Of a DNA stretch of 64,000 nucleotides, positions 20,486 to 33,034 are shown piece by piece. The DNA comes from Zoroaster sp. YZ-2022 (taxonomy: Eukaryota > Echinodermata > Asteroidea > Forcipulatida > Zoroasteridae). The stretch is from positions 8,680,047-8,744,046 of the forward strand of contig CM055816.1 of NCBI GenBank assembly GCA_029582265.1, given 5' to 3'. Under the pieces are notes generated by a model, which was not told where the DNA came from, ran no database searches, and was given only the letters and a program-made list of their open reading frames with translations. The position numbers and the translations under genes are program-made. Each line of letters opens with the position of its first letter. The stretch's first letter is position 1.

Positions 20486-20660
20486 GGGAGGGTGGCCTTA
20501 GCTTTCGATCCAATCCGGAACTTCATCAGAGGCTTTGACAAAGTACAACATAAACATGTATATATATATATATATCGATGTGTTTTTTATGTTTGTACCT
20601 TGTCTATGCCTCTGATGAAGGTCCAGTTTGGATCGAAAGCTAAGGCCACACTCCCGATTT
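20486..20660. repeat. Inverted repeat; each arm carries CTGATGA...GAAAGC
   Basis: GTGGCCTTAGCTTTCGATCC at 20,492-20,511 and CTTCATCAGAGGC near 20,521 are matched in inverse by GCCTCTGATGAAG (20,608-20,620) and GGATCGAAAGCTAAGGCCAC (20,630-20,649). Read outward, both arms contain CTGATGAAG, a short hairpin and GGATCGAAAGC, resembling a hammerhead core or a Penelope-like terminal repeat pair. It is embedded between two (TA)n tracts. Confidence 0.6.
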
Positions 20661-20688
20661 AATTAATTTATATATATACATATACGTA

Positions 20689-20734
<46 letters not shown>

Positions 20735-20735
20735 T

Positions 20736-20766
<31 letters not shown>

Positions 20767-20813
20767 CATGTATATATAAATATATATAAACGGTTCGCGA
20801 GCAAAGAAAAATT

Positions 20814-20885
20814 GGCTGATCCCGAACTCGAACCCGCGACCTCTCGATTACCGTACGAGCGCTCTACCAACCGAGCTAACCAGCC
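20814..20885 (-). tRNA. tRNA-like sequence (probable pseudogene or SINE head)
   Basis: A 72-nt minus-strand segment folds partly as a tRNA: acceptor GGCTGGT/ATCAGCC (7 of 7 with one G-U), D-stem GCTC/GAGC (4 of 4), anticodon stem CTCGT/TCGAG (4 of 5). The T-stem GCGGG/TCGGG pairs badly. Box A is TAGCTCGGTTGG and box B GGTTCGAGTTC. The loop ACGGTAA has C instead of the invariant U33. A functional tRNA is unlikely. Confidence 0.5.
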
Positions 20886-21931
20886 CCTATGTTGGTGGGC
20901 GGTCCACTTATGCCAATTATCTATTGCTCTATACATACATACATGTACATTTTAGTTCACTGTTGAGTGTCAATATGGTTATCCTGGAAAGCGATGTTTT
21001 GATCCTACTGTAGTCAATTTATTTTTATTGACAAAAAAAATTGGTAAAACTTGTGTATTATTTTGTGATTCAAGTAAGTTTAAGGTAAACCATTCATCAT
21101 AAATGACTTAATCATCAAATGAAAAGTCAAACTGTCATTGTTTAAGGTTTCTTCAGCTTAGAGCTAAAGGCAGTTTAATAACTAATGTGGCAAAAAGTAA
21201 CGTCTAGGAGGGTTAACACAACAAATCTAACTTTAACTTCAGGGAGGAGGGATCAGTGCTATATACACAAACTCACTGTGTTTGTTATTTCTCCCAATGG
21301 TTCTCCTTAATGTGTACACAGATTTCTTGTACAAGAATTCTTCCCATCATTCCCAAATTACTGGATTTATTTCTATATTTATAACATACATTTAAATAAA
21401 AGTGAACTGAGTAATTGGTTAGGATCAAGGATTTAGGTTTAAAGTTACAGCTTCAGAACTGATTGCAAAATGACAACAATTGATGTCTAAAAGATTTCTT
21501 GATATGAAATTGGTATTTAAAGTTGATGATGGTATCAAACATCCCTTGAAATCTTTCTGTCTGAGGTGATTTCATTTTTAAGAATAGTCAAATATTATTC
21601 CCCAATAACTGGTCAGAATTTTTGTAATTGTATGTTAGAATAAATACAAAGTTTGTGTTTGCCGATCATTTTTTTTTCTTATCAATTTTGCCATTTTTCT
21701 ATTTGACAACTTGAGTTTTTAGGGAACCAATTTAGTGTTAAGCTGGCAGACACTTATAAACTTGCAGTCAACTCACATAATGTGCCTGACATACAAACAT
21801 ATATAACTAATAAAGGGTTGTACATAATCACACTCAGTGAACTCTATCTACATGTATATTCAAGGTGAACTAGTGTATAAATAAGAACATTTCTTCACAG
21901 TAACAATAATATACATGTAAGCTGGTTTAAA

Positions 21932-22136
21932 CTTATAGGTTGGTGAAATTCTTGCGTCGGGAGATAAACAATTGATTAAATTTTGCCCTACACCCCCGTG
22001 TGTATAGCACTGTATACTCAGTGCTTTCAGAGTGTCTGTGAAAAAAACTACACAGGCGACTCGGGCGGGATTTGAACTCACGACCTCCTGCTTACTAGTG
22101 CAGACGTCTTAACCTCTGGACCACCGAGCTTGCCCG
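21932..22136 (-). mobile_element. SINE family 2 copy in segment A
   Basis: The minus-strand head GCTCGGTGGTCCAGAGGTTA continues through GACGTCTGCACTAGTAAGC and GAGTTCAAATCCCGCCCGAG to the tail CCCGACGCAAGAATTTCACC. It lies about 400 bp upstream of the TRIM-NHL start codon. Orthologous copies are in B (34,303-34,507) and C (45,223-45,426), so the insertion predates the triplication. Confidence 0.8.
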
Positions 22137-22534
22137 ATGGCAATTGGTTTAAACAAGTTAGTTGTTTTACATCTTTATTCACATGAAGTGAGCCATAGTA
22201 TAATGACAGTTTACCAATGGTATACTTTCCCTTTAAAATGCGAACACAATTTACAAGCAATATTTCAAGAATATTTTATACCATCCTCGACTTTACATTA
22301 CATATATTTGAGTTCATTTTGTAGAATGCCGGTACGGTAATACAGAAGGCAGATGTTTTCCAGTCAATTTGTTTTTATTCAACAACAAAAATTATACATT
22401 TAATCACTTTTCCCTTGTGTATTATTTGGTGATTCAAGTCAGTTTAAGGTAAACCATTCATCATAAATGACTTTATCATCAATGATCATTAACCCAGTCT
22501 TTTTGAATTCTCTTTCATTTGTTCACAGAACAAA

Positions 22535-25015
22535 ATGGCTACCAGTACTGGAGAATTAGGAGCATTGCAAAAGATAAGCCGGTATCATCTCGAGTGTGGC
22601 ATATGCCATGACCGATACAAGCAACCCAAAATATTGGATTGTTCTCATAGTTTCTGTGAGACCTGTTTAGATGAATACTGGGACACCACCTGCAGACGCG
22701 CTCCAAACATTCCTTGTCCTGTTTGTCGTCAGGAGATTCTCATTCCATCGACGGGCATTCAGGGACTCAAAACCAATTTTCACTTGATTGCCATCGTAGA
22801 TGAGGTATCACTACAAGAGAAAGTTGCCTGTTCAGGTAACTCCAAGCCACTCTGTGAGTTATGTGATGGAGGCAATGAGGCTCTTCATCGATGTCTTGAC
22901 TGCACCCAAAATATTTGCTCTAACTGCAAAAAGATACATCTGCGAAGTAAAGCAATATCCAATCACAATGTAGCTACACTGGATGACATACGTAAGGGTA
23001 AGGCAACAGTGAAAAGACCAGAAGAGGCTTCTACATGTCACAAACACAAGGGAGAGATCAATCGATTCTACTGTGAGACATGTCAAGTCTTGATCTGTCG
23101 AGACTGTACTGTTTTGGACCATTGTAAACCTGAGCATCAGTACATTGACAGTGCAGAAGCTTCTCTGAAATACAAGAAGGCTATGAAAGATATCTTGCCA
23201 GTTTGCCTCACAGAAATAAAGAAACTGGAAGAATCTTTGGCTGCTTCATCTCAAGCTAAGCAAGAATTCAGAGACAAAGTCATAACAACCATGAAAGAGG
23301 TGAAGGAGACAGCAGATCAGATCAGAGCAAAGGTTACAGCTGAGGAGAATAAGATGATTGATGCCATCAAGACCCTTGAACAGGATCGTATGGCAGCATT
23401 TGATGAGCATGAGAAAGCAGTGGGTATGATGTTACAAAGGAAACAACATTCTCTGGACACGGCCAATGATGTTACAAATACAGCAACAGACAGTGACTTC
23501 CTGTCACTGTATCCCATCATCAGTAATGACTTGAGATCACTGACCAGTCACCGCCCTCCTCTGATTGATGGCAGACTTTCATATCTGCGGATCAATCTGA
23601 GTAAGAGGGTTGGTGAGATCAGTCTGGGTGAGCTGGAGCTGGAAGACAGCAAGTGGGAGCTAAGTCATGAGTTTGGCAAGAAAGGACGTGGACATACACA
23701 AGTCAATGGGGCATGGGATATTGCTGCTCATCAGCATGATCAGCTTGCTGTGGTGGACCGTCTCAACAGACGAGTAGTAATCTACAGAAGTACAGGTCAA
23801 CACCATAGAACCATTGACATGGAAGCAGGTAAGTGTGTCACACACTACTATACATACACAATGTGGTTTTGATAACTGCAGGCATTCAGTACAAAAAGTG
23901 TACAACAAAATATTGAACACATTTAAAAGTGATGCTAAATTCACCCACTTAAACTAACACAAGTATTCTAGTATCATTATACATGATACTGGTAATCAGA
24001 ATATTTCCAATACTCTTAAAAATAATATATATTCAAAAGAAATTCTTCAAAATCTTCACCAATTATCATTTTATGAGCATAATATATTTAATTAAATAAT
24101 ATTTTGTCTAAAGCTCATGCAATATTTAATTGACCAGGAACAACATGTATTATCAATAGTGATTTTGAATTACATTGTTCACAGTTCATATTACAGAATA
24201 TAATTCTACAGAATGAGTCTATAGTGGATGGTGTGATGTATTTCCACATTCAAATGTATTCACTCAGAATAAATGAATATATAAAACAAAATAACAATTA
24301 TCCACTAATAGAAATGTATGATACATGTATTTGATACATGACATTTATGATGCAGTTTTCACTTAAAAATGTGTTCTTATTTGTTTTTTCTAATACAGGT
24401 CCACTTGCTATTGCAAGTGTCAACAATCACTTAGTAGTAGCAGATGACACCGACCAAGTCAAGATGTACAATGAGGATGGTACACTGTTATTTCAATTCA
24501 CCACCCTGCCACTGAATGAGGTCGGTAAGACTGATGTGGAGATCAGAGGTGTTACAGCCAAGAAGGATGGTAACATCCTTGTGGGTGATATAGAGAGAAT
24601 GGTAGTGACTGAGCACAGGTCCACTGATGGTGGACTAATTGACACCATGCCAGTCACTACACGACCTTTCTTCTTGGCTGTAGACAACAGTGGCAGAGTG
24701 GTGGTCAGTGGTGAAGATCAACAACACGTGGCTGTCATTGATAACAATGGTTCTACACTATTCACCATAACACCAACCATTGATGGTGAGCAAGTCAAAT
24801 ACTGCACAGGTGTATGCTGTGACACATCAGGTTTATACATTGCAATGTACAATGATCCTGACACTGGTCATATTCACCACTATGATCCCAATGGTAGATT
24901 TATCAGCTGCATTGCTAAGGGTCTGTATGCACCAAGTGGAATCACATTCACATCAGATGGGAAACAGTTGGCTGTAGCTGACTGGTACTCAGTCAAGATA
25001 TATCACATTGTATAA
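22535..25015 (+). CDS. TRIM-NHL protein, copy 1 (636 aa, two coding exons)
   Basis: Coding exons 22,535-23,828 and 24,399-25,015; donor GCAG|GTAAGTG, acceptor TTTTTTCTAATACAG|GT, phase 1, total 637 codons with TAA. Residues 21-64 form a C3HC4 RING finger (C21, C24, C36, H38, C41, C44, C61, C64), expected to give E3 ubiquitin-ligase activity. Two B-boxes follow: C107-H144 and C168-H201, the second ending with an unusual H-x4-H. A coiled coil spans about 205-310 and an NHL beta-propeller about 375-636. ATG lies 6 bp after an acceptor-like TTTGTTCACAG, so a 5'-UTR exon is likely upstream. Family members act as cytosolic ligases, in several lineages linked to innate immunity. Intact. Confidence 0.93.
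23829..24398 (+). other. Intron of TRIM-NHL copy 1
   Basis: 570-bp AT-rich phase-1 intron, conserved at the same site in all three copies (36,197-36,818 and 47,098-47,727 in B and C). Retention would append 13-14 residues (K-C-V-T-H-Y-Y-T-Y-T-M-W-F) before a stop, the same in all copies. Confidence 0.85.
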
Positions 25016-25207
25016 TATCATCCAACTTGGATGATGTTGAATGGCAATCTCTCTTGCTGGTCACATGGTACAATTTACATACATGTAGTTCATATTTCAT
25101 TTCTCAATGTTGTAACAAACTTTCCATAAGGCATGAAGCCAACTAAATTACACCTCACCTTCTTTAGAAACTTGTATTTGGGGTTTAAATTTGGCAAGTC
25201 AGTGAGT

Positions 25208-25262
25208 TAATAATAATAATAAAGATTTGTAGCACGGACATATCCACCCTGCAGTGATTTTA
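25208..25262 (-). mobile_element. SINE family 1 tail fragment with a candidate poly(A) signal
   Basis: TAATAATAATAATAAAGATT followed by a TGTAGC...CATATCCACC remnant is the 3' end of SINE family 1 in minus orientation, about 200 bp after the TRIM-NHL stop. It contains AATAAA in the sense of the TRIM gene and no better signal is seen nearby. Present in all three segments (37,628 and 48,538). Confidence 0.55.
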
Positions 25263-25325
25263 TTTTATTTATTTTTGTATTTTTTTAAATATTAAAACAA
25301 TTGACAGCCCAAACAGTCATTGTTT

Positions 25326-26250
25326 CAGCTTTCTTCAGCTAAATGCAGTGTATACCTTTGTCATTCCTAATAAACATAAATATTCAGATTTACATAAAAC
25401 TTACTTAAGTTGGTGTAAAGTTGATGATGGTATCAAACAAATGTAGTGATATGGAATTTTATGATGAAACAATAATAGTAATTATCAGTGTCAACAGGGG
25501 GCGCTATTGCTCCTTAGCGGTCGGTTTCAAATCCTTGTTTATTTGATTGTCGGCGTAGCTATATCGGAGTACGATGTACAAAATAGTCCGGGGTCACAAT
25601 ATTACTCAGATCATTTAAAGTTTGTTAGTTTTATAAGGCAACAAAATGTTCATTTTACTCTTACAAAATGTTATGGGTAAACAATTCGTTTAATTCTGGT
25701 GTATTGTAAGTTAAACGTTTAAACTGTTAAGTAGTTCTTGGTTGGTGCGGAACGTTACGTACAAGGACTCTGACGGAAAAGGTCAGGGAGGATGAGAAAG
25801 GTTGCTGACCTGTGTTTTTTGCTTGTTCGACTCGCGGTCCACAAGTAGCCATATTTGTGGACAGCGGGAAGATTATTTTTTACATTCCACCCGTTTGAGT
25901 GGCGTTTGCCTAATGATGCAAGGGTAGTTGGCTAGGAAGGAAAAGCACATTTTATAGCATTGGCTGGTAAGTCAGAATAACTTTTAAATCATAATCCGGA
26001 CATTCACTTTATGCTCTAATTGAGGGTCATGTTTGGGAGTGTAAAACATGCGTTGTAAATGAACAATGTTCATAGGTCTACATGTTACACTTTTAATGAA
26101 TAATACATGTATGTATACTTTAAATAAACAGGTTTCTTTTCTTCAGCTAAATGCAGTGTATACCTTTGTCATTCTCAATAAACATAAATGTTCACAGAGT
26201 TACATAAAACTTACTTGGTGTAAAGTTAATGATGGTATCAAACAAACCTT
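25326..26250. repeat. Pair of ~115-bp direct repeats downstream of TRIM copy 1
   Basis: TTCTTCAGCTAAATGCAGTG, ATACCTTTGTCATTC and GATGGTATCAAACAAA occur near 25,330-25,445 and again near 26,140-26,250. The same pairs follow copies B and C. Similar 'GATGATGGTATCAA' strings at 9,030, 21,530 and 33,895 indicate an old dispersed repeat. The remaining 26,250-27,110 shows no gene. Confidence 0.6.
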
Positions 26251-27110
26251 GAAATATTTCTGTCTGAGTTGATATCCTTTCAAAGAAATGTCAAATGTTA
26301 TTCCCCAATTATACATGTCTGTATTTTGCTGTATTTTACATAACAATGAACGTTGTGTTCACCGATTGAAAGGTTTTCTTGTTAACATTAAAATGCACTT
26401 TTTTTAAATACTCGTTTTCAGGGTTTCTTTAATTCTTTTTTTTTTTTTTAAATATCCAAAAAAAAAAATGAAAAGTCAAACTGTCATTGTTTAAGCTTTC
26501 TTCAGCTTAGAGCTAAAGGCAGTTTAATAACCAATGCGGCAAAAAGTAATGTCAAGTACAACAAAATGGGTGGCAAATTCTTCCAAAATTGTTTATTTTT
26601 ACATATTGGATTTGGTTTACAGCCAGTTAGTAAATTTCTAAATGGTTAGTGCAGATCGGTCAGTAAACCGGTTAACTGTCCCAATCGAAAGTTAATCTTG
26701 ATTGACATGAAGTAAGACACAGCAGAATGGTAGTTTACCAATGATATTTTTACCCTTTAATTTCCCAAATCTTGTAATAAATAAAAGAATTGCTGTTTCA
26801 AACTGCTCACCGACTACAGTAACCTGTAGTATCAATGTAATAATGGTTGTTAGTGACCTTTAAGAACCACCCTGCTAGGGTCATTAACTTTTGACGTGTA
26901 ACTACCATTGTTGTATCTTGACTTTGCTCATGCAAAATTGTATAAATATTACTCAAATTTTAATTGCTTTGTATTATATTATGCTCATAGTAAAATAATT
27001 TCTTGTTATTCTTGTTTAAACTGATGAATAATTGTGTAAATTATTCTTTTTTAGTCCCAAGTCAGTCTGTCAAACAGTGAGATGACCACAAATTCATAAT
27101 TTCAAACTGT

Positions 27111-27462
27111 AATAATAATAATAATGGACTTATATAGTGCACGTATCCACCAACTGAGTGGTGCTCAAGGCGCATTATATTATTACCCCTGCTCATAAGG
27201 CTCATAAGGCTCATAAATCATTCCTAAAACCATCTCAGCTCCCTGGGGAGTATACAGCTCAATTGCTGCCATTACAGCGCATATAGGGCTAATCAACCAA
27301 CTCTGCCCTCACAGGTACCCATTTAACCCCTGGGTGGAGAGAAGCAATTATGGTTAAGTGTCTTGCTCAAGGACACAAGTGTCAAGGCCGGGTTTCGAAC
27401 CCACATTCTGCTACTAACACCAGAACTTGAGTCCGGTAAGCTAGACCGCTCGGCCAAGACAC
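27111..27462 (-). mobile_element. SINE family 1, segment-A-specific insertion
   Basis: The head is at the right (CGGTCTAGCTTACCGGACTC, anticodon-loop CAAG, GGGTTCGAAACCCGGCC) and the (ATT)n tail at the left. Segments B and C read TTTCAAACTGTGACTAAAGA at the same place without the insertion, so it inserted after the duplications. Confidence 0.88.
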
Positions 27463-27962
27463 TTAAGGGACCGAGTCCATTCAAGGACTGGTGAATATGT
27501 ATGAGTCAATAGATCCGAGTGTACTTAATAATACATTACATTGATGAATATTCATATTTCACCTTAATGACAATTAATATTCTGTGTTTGTCAAACACTT
27601 GTTAAATGCATTGACGTACATACGCAGTGCTGCTAGCTAGCCTCATTTGCATATATGTTACATAATATCCAAAGACATTTACTAGTGCACAATGCCCACC
27701 TGTTGGTACACTGTATATTGTTAGTATTAGATCAGCCTTATATGAATAAGCATTATACAAAACCTAGAATTGAAATTCCAATTAAATGTTTAATTTGATC
27801 TTTCAAGCTGAAATACATGTAATGTAATCTTTTTCCTAGTTGTTTGTCTTTTTTTATCATTCTCATTTGATATCTGATAGTTGCGTTCAAAAAGTCATGT
27901 AGAAATCCCATAGAAATATAGGACACCCACATGTACATATATATGCATAAGAAACCAACAAT

Positions 27963-28313
27963 CATTATGAATAACTTTACCCTGAAAATGCCCTGAAAAT
28001 CCGTTTTGCCGTGAAATAATTGTGTTCACCACAATTTCACTGCAATTTCACTGTGTCTTTTCCTCTCAGATATTGGCAATAATGTTCACAGTGATTTCAG
28101 GGCAAATTCACTGCGCTCTCAAGAATTAATAAGCTGCCCCAAAAACTGCCACAAGAATTTCACAGTGTTTTCATGGCATTTTCACAGCGAAGGAATTCCA
28201 AGAATATTTCATAGCATTTTCACGGTGTTGTGTCGTCATAAAATTGTAGTGAACTATTTATTTCTCGGTAAACGGATTTTTAGGGCATTTTCAGGGTAAA
28301 GTTATTCATAGTG
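27963..28313. mobile_element. MITE (same family as 18,289-18,632), segment-A-specific
   Basis: Ends CATTATGAATAACTTTACCC and, in inverse, CACTATGAATAACTTTACCC. Flanked by AAT at 27,960-27,962 and 28,314-28,316. Absent from B and C at the paralogous position, so it postdates duplication. Confidence 0.78.
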
Positions 28314-29187
28314 AATGTATATGAATGCTACGTGAATCATATATGAATGCGAAATGAATCCTATAAGCTCCTGACAGCTCTACCAAATATTGGGATCCAA
28401 ACTTTATTATTTTTGGATAGAATATTAAATTATTTGTTTAGGTAAGCTAAAAAGCACTGACTGTGGCTGATAATAAAAATAATAAATTACGTCGTATTCC
28501 GTGTACCATCATTTTGTTTCCATTTTGAAGCCGTATGTTTGGTAAACAGTTTCCTGACTTTACTTGTAGGTAATCCTCAAAATATTGTCATGAAACAAAG
28601 AATATGTTGAATGACTAAAATAATTACTGAAATATTAAAATAATAAATTCACCTTAACATCCGATCAATCAACTATACACATTGTCTTTAAGACAGACCA
28701 GAGAGTCTATGGCTAGACTAGTCAGTATTTGGTATCCAGGCATTCATATGAAAACTGAACATAAACTGGCTAGACTTCATTACACACAAAGCTGTAATGG
28801 TTTTTGTCAATAAAAAATGTCATTCACCTTCCTCACTTCATCAAGTTCAAAAATAGGAGATCCTTGGCTAATACTTGACACAAAATTATGTGTGTGTGTG
28901 TTTTCATATGAATGAATGATTAAACCCCCCTTCCCTCATCACATCATGGCTATGTGTCTCATCCTCACAGAGTACATGAATAAATAAATTATATCCAATC
29001 CAATCCAACATTAGAACACTATTTATTTAACTACTTAATTAATATGCAGTTTCTATAGCGAAGACAAATGTCAAAGTTCATATTATTCATGAGTAGATAA
29101 CCTTGAATATTCAGTTTATTAATTGTAAGCAGATCTGATGAGACTTGACTTTTATGTAATGCAATGGTTCATTGCTTATCTTTTTAT

Positions 29188-29306
29188 GACTTGGGACGAT
29201 CAGAGCACACTGATCGAAACGTCAAGTTGTAACCTCCAGTTCTTTTCACAACTAATTACTACTCAATTGAGAATTTCACATGGTGTCACCGCAAACAGTC
29301 TTTACT
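29188..29306 (+). mobile_element. Penelope-like terminal-repeat remnant in segment A
   Basis: Contains GGGACGATCAGAGCACACTG/ATCGAAACGTCAAGTTGT and AATTACTACTCAATTGAGAA / TTTCACATGGTGTCACCGCA. The CTGAnGA box is eroded to CTTGGGA. The same insertion is at 42,060-42,182 in B and, without its hairpin part, at 52,498-52,563 in C. Confidence 0.55.
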
Positions 29307-30225
29307 TATATAGAGACCTTCATGTATCTAAACCTTTGAATAATAACTCAGTCTGCCATGGTTAACATAGAACTCTCCAAAGACATCATGATTCTAAGAA
29401 CTTTCCTGGAGTAACATGACTAAATTGATTAATTTCATGACCCTATTATTCATCAATAAATATATTTTGATTTTGAGACCATACAGATGATATAAATATC
29501 TACAGTTCAATCAACTGAACTATGGCAGACAAAAGAGATAAGTGTTGTTGACCAAAGTCATCAAAACAAAATCAAATTTCCTGTCAGCAGCAAAAACTTA
29601 AAATGTCATTTTAAAGAAGCATTTAATCCTAACCAGTAATGTACTTATTAAGAAGATGTAATTGGCAATTAAGGGTTGGGAGAATATGGTTTCAATTGGG
29701 ATGATAGTGTAGATGACATCTACCCTGTGATCTGTACTTTGGCATCAGCCACATCATACATTGTGACAAGTATTTGCAGTGTAAGTTTGAATATCCTGAT
29801 GGTAGCTTATTTCTTTGTGAGTGATTCTGTGTAACACATGTACAATTGTACATGTAGATTACCATTTCCTCTTGTTAGCTACTTTATATAAGGAAATGAT
29901 TTGGGCTTGGTTTGGTTTATTTGCTCATTCAACATCACAATCAAGTACAGTACAATCAATAGAAACAAAATGTCAAGACAGAAAACAAAAGTGGTTGATA
30001 AACCAGGATATAAACCCATAAATCTATACAGGATTATTCCCAATGAGGTCCTTCAATAAAAAGATTGGAACTAAAGACAATAGCATTAAACAATTACAAC
30101 CAGATAAAAATCGATACATTTTTAAACACGAAAACAAAATTGGACAAAAACAGACAAGTGCAAGAGAAATGGATTGGAAGACTAGAATAAAACAATAAAA
30201 ATAAGACACTCTTCAAGATGGTGAA

Positions 30226-31732
30226 AAAGAACAAGAACTCAAGTGTTTGTTAGGACAAACAAAGTGTACTCATATCATGACCTTCTGGTTCAATCAAATT
30301 ATCATTGATGACATCATAATCATATTTTTTGAAAATATAAAAAAAATTGTATTATAACATCAATTTCTGCTTCAAAAGACACATCAATTTTGCATTAGAA
30401 TAAGTTACTTTTAAATTTCCGGTATACGCCCGGAAAGCTACATAATTTCTTTGATATTAATGTGAGATATTTCATTCCCCTTTTCAAACTCATCTGTAAG
30501 CTTGTAAACAGCTAACTGTGCCGTCATAAAAACGGATATTATTCCAAATTAATCATAACTAACAAAACAGTGAATATGCGACATAAGACACGAGAGGGCA
30601 GTATTCAATGTCCACAGTCAACCACGACAGTCTTGTGCATTGTATGCTAAGTGTGTTACGTACATTGTATTGTATGCTAAGACAGCGTGTGGCCAACGAC
30701 CCTGGTGTATAGCTAAATAGGCTTGTGTATGCACATCTAGACTGCACACAGTTGCACGTCTAGACTGCACACAGTTGCACGTCTAGACTGCACACAGTTG
30801 CACGTCTAGACTGCACACAGTTGCACGTCTAGACTGCACACAGTTGCACATCTAGACTGCACACAGTTGCACATCTAGACTGTATACAGTTGCACATGTA
30901 CACGTAAACATGTGGCATACCGTTCGTTCAGTCTGAGGCATTGAGGGTGGAATGTATCTAATGACTAATAATAAAAATAATAAAATCAATCTGTGATGAA
31001 ATTCTTACGTCATCGCCATTAGAACAATCTAGGAATTCCAAGGATTGTAAGTTATGAAGTCATTCTGAGCTATGCAACTATGTTCTTTTAGTTCAATAAG
31101 TAAGAAGAAGAAGCAGCCAAAAAAAATAAAAAATTAACAGTTTCAAGAGGTTTTCAGATTGTTGCACGTGACAACCTAACAAGATTGCACTAGAACATTT
31201 GACAACAGAACAACAAAATTAAATACATTTTCTTTCTAAAAAACACCCCTGGGTAAATAATATGCATTAACCCTAACCCTGTCAGACGCAGCAGAGTGCA
31301 TCAGCTGGAAAAGTCTGATGCACTTTGATGCATTTAGCTGTCAACACCAGTGCATAAGCAGCCAAGTCTGTTTCTATTGAGAGCTGGTCCCATTAAACAA
31401 TGCCAGAGTTGTATTCTGCTGCGTTTGGTGACCACAGACTCTGAGGCAGTTCGGCCTTGAGATTTGTGACAAGATGGATCTTGCTGCACTTGGCAGCCAA
31501 GTCACTTTGATAAACGATGCACTCTGTTGCATCTGGCAGGGTTTCTAGCCAAAATACCCTGGATGGTTAGGGTAAAAATATGATGTGTATATGTACCACA
31601 GTAGCTTTTGTGTACATACATGTATTTTCAAAACTATTCAGCCTGGCCTTCACTTGAACCAGGATTTACCATTGTTGAAAATTGTGCATATATTTTCTGG
31701 TTCATGAAGTGAGTCATTAAAAAAAATTACAC
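30226..31732. other. Spacer between units A and B; no gene
   Basis: About 1.5 kb not found at the B-C junction. It contains a 23-bp minisatellite (30,735-30,897) and a patch at 31,270-31,560 with repeated GATGCA/CTGATGCA strings. No convincing exon on either strand. Confidence 0.5.
30735..30897. repeat. 23-bp minisatellite
   Basis: Seven tandem copies of ATCTAGACTGCACACAGTTG CAC (variant CGTCTAGA), each containing an XbaI-like TCTAGA palindrome. No spacers, so not a CRISPR array. Confidence 0.93.
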
Positions 31733-32841
31733 ACCAGATAAAAATCAATAAATGTTTATACGTGAAAACAAACAAATTCGGACAAATTCAGACAAGGGCA
31801 AGAAATGGATTGGAAGACTAGAATAAAACATGATAAAAATAAGACACTCTTCATGATGGTACTCTGAAAAATAGTAAGAGAAGGCATACAGACATCACTA
31901 TGAATTGCACAAGAAAAGAAAGAAAAAAACAAGATTGCACTGGAACATTTAGAATAAAAACACTTGCTTGAATACAATTTGACAACAGAACAACAAAATT
32001 ATATACATTTTCTTTCTCAAAGAATACACATTAAAATATGATGTGTATATGTACCACAGTAGCTTTTGTGTACATGTACATACATGTACTTTCAAACTAT
32101 TAAGCCTGCCCTTCACTTGAACCAGGATTTACCATTGTTGAAAATTGTGAATATATTTTCTGGTTCATGAAGTGTGTCAACTCTGCATTGGTGTATTTCT
32201 GTACAATCTTTTCAGATTTTGAATGGTATCTACAACTGCATGTCGTAACTATGTACAGTTGTTCCTGGTACCCAGTTGGTCATGTATGTTCTACCCTGTT
32301 TATTGGACACCAATGAACTCTCCATGTCACATAACATGAAAGTTTACACAAGGAAACTGTCTGCATTACTTTTTCACCATTTGAGCCAACGCCCTGTGCC
32401 ACTATTGATGGGTTGAACATTTACCCAATTTGAATTCTGTTTAATTCTGTTTTAATTTATCATTTTTTGGAAAATCTACTGCATCTTGTATGGTAAGTGT
32501 TTATAAACCACCAGACAACATTTATAACTGAATACTCTCAATCTTTTCTACTTCTGGGGAAAGCAAGTCAAATGTACATTATACATACATATACTGTATA
32601 TACATATGAAGAGTTTCATAGCAAAATGCGATAAATGCCATATTTAAATCTTTTGCACCGACACCACTCAGACATCGTTCACAGGAAGGCAAACATAAGT
32701 TCCAACTCAGTTTTAGCAAAATGTGATATAACAACTATATAAACTCAATCATACACGTTTTATTCCAAACTGCGATAAATGCCACACCAGCTTCTCTGCA
32801 ATCTGCAATATATCCTCTCAGCCAAATGGATATAGCGTTTT

Positions 32842-32917
32842 CATTGGCGGATCTAGGGGGGGCTAAGTGGGCTCTAGCCCTCCCTAAAATCGTTTTTAAA
32901 AAAAAGGGAGAGAAAAA

Positions 32918-32969
<52 letters not shown>

Positions 32970-32990
32970 AAGAGAGAGAAAAAGAGAGAA

Positions 32991-33034
<44 letters not shown>

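Larger units (their letters stand above)
18700..30225 (+). repeat. Segmental duplication unit A (TRIM-NHL copy 1)
   Basis: Near-identical blocks are shared with units B (about 31,733-42,984) and C (about 42,985-52,563): 21,205-27,110 with 33,575-39,900 and 44,485-50,480, and 28,380-30,225 with later parts of B and C. The 5' part (18,700-19,240) is more diverged from 32,090 and 43,345. 19,240-21,200 is unrelated to B and C. A diverged 130-bp block (CCAGATAAAAATC...AAGACACTCTTCA) ends unit A at 30,096-30,225 and starts units B and C, so it marks the recombination junction. Confidence 0.8.

Noticed and set aside
20294..20936. Ile/Tyr-rich frames in both strands
   Set aside because: Translations of (TA)n microsatellites.
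22859..23520. Minus-strand open frames opposite the TRIM-NHL exon (also at 35,230 and 46,149)
   Set aside because: Antisense shadows of the strongly coding plus strand; no domain and no independent splice signals.
30735..30897. Regular 23-bp repeats considered as a CRISPR array
   Set aside because: Units are contiguous with no spacers, and the genome is an animal one.
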